Below, in pieces: positions 1 through 5,369 of a DNA stretch of 5,941 nucleotides; the stretch's first letter is position 1; every line of letters begins with the position of its first letter. Below the pieces are notes generated by a model. The model was given only the letters and a program-made list of their open reading frames with translations. It was not told the origin of the DNA and searched no databases. The position numbers were made by a program, and so were the translations under genes. The stretch is from Nitrospiraceae bacterium (lineage in GTDB: Bacteria > Nitrospirota > Thermodesulfovibrionia > UBA6902): the NCBI GenBank assembly GCA_020354155.1, contig CP070644.1, forward strand, positions 1,142,189 to 1,148,129. The letters run 5' to 3'.

Positions 1-267
1 ATACTCAGCGCTATTGAAGACAAAAATTTCATATTAAAATTGCTGGACCAGGTGAGTCCATCAAAAGGGGTAAAGGTCGTGGTCGGCATGCAGGATTTCC
101 TTCCTGCAATGAGAGAGCTCAGCCTTGTTATCGCATCATACGAAAGCTCACTGAATGCATGCGGGGCAATTGGAGTGATAGGCCCCACACGAATGAACTA
201 TAAAGAAATGATATCCATGGTAGACTATACCGCTCAGACATTATCAAATATTCTTTCAGATCACTAA
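1..267 (+). CDS. hrcA: HrcA heat-inducible transcription repressor, C-terminal part (5'-truncated by window edge)
   Basis: The frame is open from base 1 to a TAA at 265-267 and gives the last 88 residues of HrcA, roughly a quarter of the usual 340-350 aa. HrcA is the dimeric repressor that binds CIRCE inverted repeats ahead of class I heat-shock operons; its folding depends on GroEL in the systems studied. The visible part is the end of the C-terminal GAF-like domain. It shows the family's VKVVVGMQD-type strand, the LSLVIASY segment, and the hallmark GAIGVIGPTRMNY followed by MVDYTAQTLSNIL. The winged-helix DNA-binding domain lies outside the window. A TTG at 40 is an internal codon, not the start. 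The stop is 17 nt before grpE, and an AAGGAG at 267-272 overlaps the stop, so the two genes are very probably co-transcribed. Identification is by motif recognition and gene context. Confidence 0.93.
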   Translation: MLSAIEDKNFILKLLDQVSPSKGVKVVVGMQDFLPAMRELSLVIASYESSLNACGAIGVIGPTRMNYKEMISMVDYTAQTLSNILSDH

Positions 268-284
268 AGGAGCACAATATAAAA

Positions 285-863
285 ATGACTGAGGAAGAAA
301 AACAAAAAGAGGTCGATACATCGGAACCTGAAGAAGAGCTCAGGGAAGTTTCTGAAGAAAGCAATGACGGGGGAACTTCTGTAGAGCTAGAGAAGGCGCT
401 TGCTGAAGCAAACGACAAATATCTCAGGCTCTATGCTGAATTTGAAAATTATAAAAAATTTGCCGCAAAAAACAGGGAGGAATTATTAAAGTATGCGAAT
501 GAAGATTTAATGACAGGGTTGCTCACTGTCATAGACCATCTTGAACTCGCACTTCAGCATTCATCAGACAGTGATAATTCTGAATCTCTGGCTGAGGGTG
601 TTGAACTCACGTTAAAGGAGTTCAAAACTGTGCTTGAAAAAAACAGTTTGACGGAAATAGATGCCATGGGCAAAGAATTCGACCCGACTGTACACCATGC
701 CATGTCACAGATCGAATCAGATGAATCAGAAGAAAATACGGTACTAAGTGTTTTCAGGAAAGGCTACATGTTAAAAGACAGGGTGATTCGGGCGGCCCTT
801 GTTGGTGTAGCAAAAAAACCTGCTCACAGTGAAAACCATGGGGAAACACAAAATGAAAATTAA
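285..863 (+). CDS. grpE: GrpE nucleotide exchange factor (Hsp70 cochaperone)
   Basis: GrpE is a cytoplasmic homodimer that opens the DnaK nucleotide-binding domain so ADP leaves and ATP can bind, releasing substrate. The 192-aa length is normal. Residues 1-30 are an acidic, low-complexity and probably disordered tail. About 32-90 form the long coiled-coil helix (ELEKALAEANDKYLRLYAEF, then ENYKKF), followed by the four-helix-bundle region. The C-terminal beta-domain carries the family signature: FDPTVHHAM at 132-140 and, about 18 residues later, KGYMLKDRVIRAALVGV. The usual NYKKR in the coiled coil reads NYKKF here, a mild deviation. The ATG at 285 is preceded by AAGGAG at 267-272 with about 12 nt spacing. 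The gene sits between hrcA and dnaK, 45 nt before the latter, in the standard hrcA-grpE-dnaK-dnaJ order. A short, Lys/Asn/His-rich tail follows the beta-domain. Confidence 0.97.
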   Translation: MTEEEKQKEVDTSEPEEELREVSEESNDGGTSVELEKALAEANDKYLRLYAEFENYKKFAAKNREELLKYANEDLMTGLLTVIDHLELALQHSSDSDNSESLAEGVELTLKEFKTVLEKNSLTEIDAMGKEFDPTVHHAMSQIESDESEENTVLSVFRKGYMLKDRVIRAALVGVAKKPAHSENHGETQNEN

Positions 864-908
864 ACCTATTAAAAAAAATAAAAGAATTGCAACAGGAGGA
901 AAAAGAAC

Positions 909-2831
909 ATGGGAAGAGTAATTGGAATTGATCTTGGAACAACCAATTCAGTAGTTGCAGTCATGCAGGGCGGAGAGCCCACGATAATTGCAAACCAGGA
1001 AGGGAACAGGACCACCCCGTCAATAGTCGCATTTACTGATAAGGGGGAAAGGCTCATCGGACAGGTCGCCAAAAGACAGTCCATCACCAACCCCGAAAAT
1101 ACTATTTTTTCGATTAAGCGCCTTATGGGAAGAAAAATTGATTCACGGGAAGCTGAAGAAGCAAAGAAAAAGCTGCCCTATAAAATTGTCAGTGCCCCGA
1201 ACAATGATACGCACGTTGAGGCCCATGGCAAGGCATATTCACCTCCGGAGATATCTGCAATGATCCTGCAGAAACTGAAGCAGGCCGCAGAGGACTATCT
1301 CGGTGAACCGGTGACCGATGCAGTCATTACCGTTCCTGCTTATTTTGATGACAGCCAGCGTCAGGCAACAAAAGACGCAGGCAAGATCGCGGGACTGAAT
1401 GTACTGAGGATAATCAATGAACCCACGGCTGCCTCTCTTGCCTACGGGATGGACAAGAAGAAAGAAGAGAAGATCGCTGTCTACGACCTTGGCGGCGGAA
1501 CCTTTGATATATCCATACTTGAGATCGGTGAAGGGGTCGTAGAGGTAAAGGCAACCAATGGTGACACCTATCTCGGCGGTGATGATTTTGACCTCAAAGT
1601 CATGGACTGGCTTGTTCAAGAATTCAAAAAAGATTCCGGCATTGATCTTCACAATGACAAAATGGCGTTACAGAGACTGAAGGAGGCAGCTGAAAAGGCA
1701 AAGGTAGAACTTTCATCAGCCATGGAAACAGAGATTAACCTCCCTTTTATAACAGCTGATGCAAGCGGTCCCAAACACCTTGTCACCAAACTCACGAGGG
1801 CAAAGTTCGAACAGTTAACTGATGATCTCATTCAGCGAACGATTGAACCATGCAAAAAAGCCCTCGCAGATGCAGGGATGAGCGCATCCGATATCCATGA
1901 AGTTATTCTCGTCGGCGGTCAGACAAGGACGCCGAAAGTACAGCAGGTGGTAAAAGAATTCTTCGGCAAGGAGGCATCCAAAGGCGTCAATCCTGATGAA
2001 GTCGTTGCATCAGGCGCAGCCATTCAGGCAGGCGTCCTGAAGGGAGAGGTCAAGGATGTTCTGCTTCTGGACGTTACTCCACTTTCTCTCGGGATAGAAA
2101 CACTGGGCGGTGTCTTTACAAAGCTCATTGAGAGAAACACCACGATTCCTGCAAAGAAGAGCCAGATCTTTTCGACAGCTGCAGACAGTCAGCCCGCCGT
2201 TACCATCAAGATCTGCCAGGGCGAAAGAGAGATGGCAAATGACAATAAGCTCCTTGGAAACTTCGAACTCGTCGGTATCCCGCCGGCTCCAAGAGGAGTC
2301 CCGCAGATAGAGGTCACCTTTGATATAGATGCAAACGGCATCCTTCATGTCTCCGCCAAGGACAAGGGAACCGGCAAAGAGCAGTCAATCAGAATCACTG
2401 CTTCAAGCGGACTGTCGGAGGAAGAGATTAAAAAAATGACGGTAGACGCAGAATCACACTCGGAAGAGGACAAAAAGAGAAGAGCCCTTGCAGAGGCAAA
2501 AAATGAGGCTGATACACTCGTCTATACCGTTGAAAAATCCTTAAAGGAGTATGGGGACAAGATATCTGAAGATGACAGGCAGAAAATTAACAGTGCCCTT
2601 GAAAAATGCAAAAATCTGAAGGATACCTCTACGGACCCTGATGAATTGAAAAAGGCTGTTGAAGAACTTACTACCGCTTCTCATAAAATGGCTGAAGAAA
2701 TGTATAAAGCTGGCCAGGCAGGTGCAGAGCAGACAGCAGGCGGCCAGACTGGCCAAGAAGAGACACAGACGGACAAGGAAGACGTTGTTGAGGCTGAATT
2801 TGAGGATACAGACCAGGAGAAGAAAGAGTAA
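909..2831 (+). CDS. dnaK: DnaK, Hsp70 molecular chaperone
   Basis: ATP-dependent cytoplasmic chaperone that binds and releases exposed hydrophobic peptides. Full length at 640 aa. The nucleotide-binding domain (about 1-380) shows phosphate loop 1 GIDLGTTNS (6-14), catalytic Lys70 in FSIKRLMG, INEPTAASLAYG (169-180), phosphate loop 2 VYDLGGGTFDIS (191-202) and the adenosine motif ILVGGQTRTPKVQ (333-345). The conserved interdomain linker VLLLDVTPLSL is at 384-394. The beta-sandwich substrate domain follows to about 500, with Phe403 where E. coli has the arch residue Met404, and then the helical lid. The tail is Gly/Gln-rich and ends in the DnaK-type DVVEAEFED. The segment around residues 75-100 is the insert found in diderm but not classical Gram-positive DnaKs. 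A strong GGAGGA at 895-900, 8 nt before the ATG, fixes the start. No separate promoter or CIRCE was seen in the 45-nt spacer after grpE. All key residues are intact. Confidence 0.99.
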   Translation: MGRVIGIDLGTTNSVVAVMQGGEPTIIANQEGNRTTPSIVAFTDKGERLIGQVAKRQSITNPENTIFSIKRLMGRKIDSREAEEAKKKLPYKIVSAPNNDTHVEAHGKAYSPPEISAMILQKLKQAAEDYLGEPVTDAVITVPAYFDDSQRQATKDAGKIAGLNVLRIINEPTAASLAYGMDKKKEEKIAVYDLGGGTFDISILEIGEGVVEVKATNGDTYLGGDDFDLKVMDWLVQEFKKDSGIDLHNDKMALQRLKEAAEKAKVELSSAMETEINLPFITADASGPKHLVTKLTRAKFEQLTDDLIQRTIEPCKKALADAGMSASDIHEVILVGGQTRTPKVQQVVKEFFGKEASKGVNPDEVVASGAAIQAGVLKGEVKDVLLLDVTPLSLGIETLGGVFTKLIERNTTIPAKKSQIFSTAADSQPAVTIKICQGEREMANDNKLLGNFELVGIPPAPRGVPQIEVTFDIDANGILHVSAKDKGTGKEQSIRITASSGLSEEEIKKMTVDAESHSEEDKKRRALAEAKNEADTLVYTVEKSLKEYGDKISEDDRQKINSALEKCKNLKDTSTDPDELKKAVEELTTASHKMAEEMYKAGQAGAEQTAGGQTGQEETQTDKEDVVEAEFEDTDQEKKE

Positions 2832-2876
2832 ATGAAAAAAGTGACAAAGGCACAGAGCAGCAGAGGCACAAAGTAA
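2832..2876 (+). repeat. dnaK-dnaJ spacer with two near-identical 12-mers; also a 14-codon micro-ORF
   Basis: The spacer contains AAAGGCACAGAG (2846-2857) and AGAGGCACAAAG (2862-2873), matching at 10 of 12 positions. The composition is almost T-free and purine-rich. It resembles, from memory, the degenerate seven-base GGCACAGA/GGCACAAA arrays scattered between genes in some diderm genomes. Read in frame, ATG at 2832 follows the dnaK TAA directly and gives MKKVTKAQSSRGTK with a TAA at 2874-2876, 1 nt before the dnaJ ATG. The micro-ORF lacks its own obvious ribosome-binding site apart from sequence inside the end of dnaK. Its peptide is probably not a functional product, but ribosomes crossing it could couple dnaJ translation to dnaK. 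The repeat is seen directly; family and role are inference. Confidence 0.4.
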
Positions 2877-2877
2877 G

Positions 2878-4005
2878 ATGGGAAAAGACTACTACAGCAC
2901 TCTTGAAGTTGACAGGAACGCATCAGAGGCAGACCTGAAAAAGGCCTATCGGCGGCTTGCGCTGAAATACCATCCTGACAGAAACCCTGATGACAAGTCT
3001 GCGGAAGACAAATTCAAGGAAGTCAATGAAGCCTACGCATGTCTCAGTGACTCACAGAAGAGGGCGCATTATGATCAGTTTGGAACTGCCGAGGGTGCAG
3101 GCGCCGGCTTTGAAGGCTTCGGCGGTTTTGGAGATTTCAGTTCCGGTTTTGGAGATATTTTTGAGAACATGTTCGGTGACATCTTCGGTGACTTCGGCGG
3201 GAGAAGAAGAAACAGACCGACAAAGGGTCAGGATCTTCGGTACAACCTGAAGATCAAACTGAATGAAGCAGTATCTGGAACTGAAAAGAAAATAAAGATT
3301 CCAAAATGGGAAAACTGCTCAACCTGTGATGGTTCAGGAGCCAAACCCGGGAAAGGGCCCACTGTCTGCCAGACCTGCCATGGCACAGGGCAGACAAAGC
3401 TTCAGCAGGGTTTTTTCACCATCGCACGAACGTGCGGTGCCTGTGGCGGAGAGGGTAAGATAATATCTGACCCCTGCCTTGACTGCAGGGGACAGGGCAA
3501 AATAAGAAAAGAAAAGACGGTGAATCTGAAAATCCCGGCTGGTGTTGATACTGGTATTCGTCTGAAGGTTACTGGCGAGGGAGAAGCCGGAATCCACGGT
3601 GGTCCGAAGGGGGACCTCTACGTGGTTCTTGAGGTTGAACCCCATCCTTTCTTTAAGCGGAAAGACAACGACCTGCTCTGTGAAGTGCCCATCTCATTTG
3701 TCCATGCTGCACTGGGTGGTGAAATTGAAGTTCCCACCCTTGACGGAAATGAACAAATCAAAATTCCCGCAGGTACACCATCAGGTAAAGTATTCCATTT
3801 GAGAGGAAGAGGCGTCCCTAAACTGGGTGGTTATGGCAAAGGGGATCAGTATATCTCGGTCTACATTGATGTGCCGAAAAAGCTGACCCAGAGACAAAGG
3901 GAACTTCTTGCAGAATACGCAGAGATCAGCGGGGATGAAGTGTCAAAGGGATTCATGGACAAAATAATGGACATCTTCCAGAATCATCACAAGGAAGCAA
4001 AGTAG
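2878..4005 (+). CDS. dnaJ: DnaJ, class I (type A) Hsp40 cochaperone
   Basis: DnaJ binds unfolded proteins, hands them to DnaK and stimulates DnaK ATP hydrolysis. The 375-aa protein has every class I element in order. The J-domain (about 4-69) carries the essential HPD at 32-34 and ends in QKRAHYDQFG. A Gly/Phe-rich linker spans about 70-110. The zinc-finger domain has four intact CxxCxGxG motifs at Cys147, Cys164, Cys186 and Cys200 (CSTCDGSG, CQTCHGTG, CGACGGEG, CLDCRGQG). The two C-terminal beta-sandwich domains follow, then the dimerisation end with KLTQRQRELLAEYAEISG. The start is fixed by the MGKDYYSTLEV J-domain opening. The Shine-Dalgarno is weak (AGAGG at 2862-2866, 11 nt upstream), unlike the strong one of dnaK, so translation may depend partly on coupling through the spacer. 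It is the last gene of the operon and faces minus-strand genes convergently. Confidence 0.98.
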   Translation: MGKDYYSTLEVDRNASEADLKKAYRRLALKYHPDRNPDDKSAEDKFKEVNEAYACLSDSQKRAHYDQFGTAEGAGAGFEGFGGFGDFSSGFGDIFENMFGDIFGDFGGRRRNRPTKGQDLRYNLKIKLNEAVSGTEKKIKIPKWENCSTCDGSGAKPGKGPTVCQTCHGTGQTKLQQGFFTIARTCGACGGEGKIISDPCLDCRGQGKIRKEKTVNLKIPAGVDTGIRLKVTGEGEAGIHGGPKGDLYVVLEVEPHPFFKRKDNDLLCEVPISFVHAALGGEIEVPTLDGNEQIKIPAGTPSGKVFHLRGRGVPKLGGYGKGDQYISVYIDVPKKLTQRQRELLAEYAEISGDEVSKGFMDKIMDIFQNHHKEAK

Positions 4006-4011
4006 AACTGA

Positions 4012-4036
4012 TAAGGATTGCTTTTAAATCCTTATA
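4012..4036 (+). terminator. Hairpin just after dnaJ, possible operon terminator or 3'-end stabiliser
   Basis: ATAAGGATT (4012-4020) and AATCCTTAT (4028-4036) are perfect reverse complements, forming a 9-bp stem with a 7-nt loop, 7 nt past the dnaJ stop. It is AT-rich and is not followed by a clear T-tract (ATAACGTT follows), so it is not a textbook Rho-independent terminator. Its position at the end of the operon still suggests a role in termination or in protecting the mRNA 3' end. Confidence 0.45.
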
Positions 4037-4062
4037 TAACGTTACGCGACAATATGCTGATC

Positions 4063-4086
4063 CGAGAAGTTTTTTTGTACTTTTCG
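4063..4086 (+). terminator. Second hairpin after dnaJ, U-rich loop
   Basis: CGAGAAGT (4063-4070) pairs with ACTTTTCG (4079-4086), 8 bp including one G-U, around a loop of mostly T. A run of seven T (4070-4076) lies within the hairpin rather than after it. It may act together with the preceding hairpin as a weak terminator for dnaK-dnaJ transcription. On the minus strand the same sequence would form a stem with an A-rich loop. Confidence 0.3.
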
Positions 4087-4103
4087 ACTTTCCTGAAAAT
4101 TCC

Positions 4104-4339
4104 GGGGACTGATACTCAGAAAATTTATGGATCGGTCTGTCCCGATGAATTGATACCGTAATATTTGCGAAGACCTCACTGTTCTTGTATACGATTAACG
4201 CCCTACTCAGACATATCGCCCCCTCTCCCTTTAAACAACGGGAAGTAAACTATGCATCCTGATCATGCTATATAAGAAGAAGAGGATTTTACTGGAAAAC
4301 TCTAACTGAAAGTGGCACAATTTTCGGGGAGTAGTCCCC
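4104..4339. mobile_element. Possible MITE or decayed insertion-sequence remnant with imperfect inverted ends
   Basis: The left end, read on the + strand from 4104, is GGGGACT-GATACTCA-GAAAATT. The right end, read on the minus strand from 4339, is GGGGACT-ACTCCCC-GAAAATT. The two seven-base blocks match exactly with nearly the same spacing (8 against 7 nt), and the middle matches in part. The 236 bp between hold no intact transposase. The right boundary falls exactly where the minus-strand anchor-D gene loses family similarity. The right end itself contains the palindrome GGGGACTACTCCCC (4326-4339). No target-site duplication is evident in the flanks (AATTCC on the left, TGTTGC on the right), and the anchor-D reading frame does not resume on the far side. 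An IS21-like end is one candidate, from memory only; the family is unassigned. Confidence 0.35.
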
Positions 4340-4780
4340 TGTTGCAGTATGTTCCCCCTCGGAAAAGGGTGAATATCGAATTTCAAATGTAGTAGTCCCT
4401 CCGCCCGCAGCAACCGGGGTGGATGGCAGCAAAATAACTGAAAAATTGGTGGTGTCGCTCACCTGAACAAGAGGGCTTCCTGTCAGGTTGAGGTCCCCTG
4501 AGCCTGTATTGGTGATGGTAAATATCCTTAACACGGATGAACCGAGGACAGTGTCCCCAAAATCCGTGTTGTCATTTATATCAGGCGTCGTGTCCCCGTT
4601 AGCTATGACAAGACCGTTCCCGCTCACCGCGATATCAGCCCCGGGAGCGGCATATGCTTCGGATAGTAATAGAGAAAAGCTGATAGCAATAAAAAATGCA
4701 CCTAAATTGAGTATTGATGTAAAACTGTATGCATTGGGCTTAGGGATAAGGGAGAATTGCCTCTTGTTAAGACAGATCAT
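4289..4780 (-). CDS. Secreted choice-of-anchor-D domain protein, probably truncated at its 3' end
   Basis: A 163-aa exported protein of unknown function. Residues 1-44 look like a Sec signal peptide with a long n-region (Lys6, Arg7, Lys14), a hydrophobic core at about 20-40 and an AYA cleavage site before APGAD. Residues 48-147 match an immunoglobulin-like choice-of-anchor-D/ASH-type repeat: DIAVSGNG, ANGDTTP, TDFGDTVLG, FTITNTGSGDLNLTGSP, NFSV, PVAAGGGTTTFEI, SPFSEGEHTAT. Family members then continue with a strand like VSIANDD and close the domain. Here residues 148-163 (GDYSPKIVPLSVRVFQ) do not fit, and the change coincides with the inverted-repeat edge at 4339. Such domains normally occur in long multi-domain surface proteins, so this is likely the 5' stub of a larger gene. 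The ATG at 4780 has no good Shine-Dalgarno upstream (AT-rich), and the frame stays open further upstream without an evident ATG, so start and expression are uncertain. Confidence 0.65.
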   Translation of the reverse strand: MICLNKRQFSLIPKPNAYSFTSILNLGAFFIAISFSLLLSEAYAAPGADIAVSGNGLVIANGDTTPDINDNTDFGDTVLGSSVLRIFTITNTGSGDLNLTGSPLVQVSDTTNFSVILLPSTPVAAGGGTTTFEIRYSPFSEGEHTATGDYSPKIVPLSVRVFQ

Positions 4781-5290
4781 TATAATTTTTTTATATATGT
4801 GTAAGATATAATAATAAACACTCCAAATCTCCGCTTTTCGACCGCACGGACATTTTGTATCTTCAATTACTACATTTATTTGTAAATATGTTTTCCAGGT
4901 TGTTCATATTGTTTTACCATAACAGCAAACAGCATTAATCGTTTTTTATAATTCTATTAATAAATTAAGGGTGTCACTGTTAATAATGGATGATTATCAG
5001 CACACTATGTAGGTATTATTAATTACAGATAACTTCAACGAAGCTTCAGAATCCAGACCGAACCCATTTCAACGATAATGCGGATGAATCTTCAGAATTT
5101 GAGGAAATTCAGCTTGATTTAGCCGAAATCACGATTTATTCCGTATATCGTCAGATGCGGATTAAGAGCGTAACCGCATGTTGATATGATTTATAAGTAG
5201 GAACGGTTGCGGGTAACAGGGCAACGATACAATGTGATTATCATTAAGCTCCGCAGATTTTAATTTTGCGGATTAACTGATGAAGTCAAC
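4781..5290. other. AT-rich gene-free tract between the two minus-strand genes
   Basis: I see no convincing gene in these 510 bases. Small structures are present. A tandem heptamer AACAGCA occurs twice at 4921-4934. An AT-only inverted repeat pairs TTAATAAT (4980-4987) with ATTATTAA (5015-5022). A hairpin pairs GAATTT with AAATTC around GAGG (5095-5110). GCGGAT-containing repeats lie in the right half. A + strand frame is open without a start codon from 5023 to a TGA at 5182-5184. The part nearest 4780 should contain the promoter of the anchor-D gene, but no clear -35/-10 pair could be assigned. Confidence 0.5.
5079..5276. repeat. Dispersed TGCGGATTAA direct repeats with complementary CCGCA copies
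   Basis: TGCGGATTAA occurs exactly at 5156-5165 and 5267-5276, and TGCGGATGAA at 5079-5088. Partly complementary copies (AACCGCAT at 5172-5179, CCGCAGAT at 5251-5258) lie between them. CCGCA at 5251 can pair with TGCGG at 5267 as a short stem. The motifs resemble, from memory, degenerate CGCAGATTA-type intergenic repeats of some diderm genomes. Spacing is irregular and there is no CRISPR-like repeat-spacer regularity. Confidence 0.35.
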
Positions 5291-5321
5291 AAAAAAGGGG
5301 CGTGGAATAAGCAAGCCTCTT
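5291..5321 (-). terminator. Probable Rho-independent terminator of the minus-strand Fn3-type gene
   Basis: Read on the minus strand, AAGAGGC (5321-5315) is followed by a 13-nt loop, then GCCCC (5301-5297) and six T (5296-5291). The first two A can pair with the first two T, giving a seven-position stem with one A-C mismatch. It lies about 50-80 nt past the stop at 5370, with the T-tract on the correct side for minus-strand transcription. The stem is short, so confidence is moderate. Confidence 0.45.
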
Positions 5322-5369
5322 CTAATACGCATATCAATCTACTTATAATATGAGGCACTATGGCTAATC

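Noticed and set aside
864..908. CIRCE operator or separate promoter between grpE and dnaK
   Set aside because: No TTAGCACTC/GAGTGCTAA half-sites and no clear -35/-10 pair; the 45-nt spacer is A-rich with only a Shine-Dalgarno.
1239..1652. Minus-strand 137-codon frame inside dnaK
   Set aside because: Antisense shadow of a highly conserved dnaK coding region, with no domain, signal or ribosome-binding support.
4010..4245. Minus-strand open frame without a start codon running through the putative element toward dnaJ
   Set aside because: No ATG/GTG/TTG start with a ribosome-binding site and no recognisable family; treated as non-coding within the element and terminator region.
4488..4811. + strand 107-codon frame opposite the anchor-D gene
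   Set aside because: The opposite strand encodes a clear signal peptide and anchor-D domain; the + strand product has no recognisable features.
5023..5184. Start-less + strand open frame of 53 codons in the gene-free tract (contains HFNDNADESSEFEEIQLDL)
   Set aside because: No start codon near its beginning, no ribosome-binding site, no recognisable family, and a length expected by chance in several frames of this tract; it also overlaps the GCGGAT repeats.
5079..5276. CRISPR array
   Set aside because: The repeated unit is only 10 bp, spacings differ (77 and 111 bp), and there are no uniform spacers or cas genes.
5344..5349. TATAAT on the + strand as a promoter -10 box
   Set aside because: No matching -35 box about 17 nt upstream and no + strand gene downstream in the window; AT-rich sequence makes this hexamer common.
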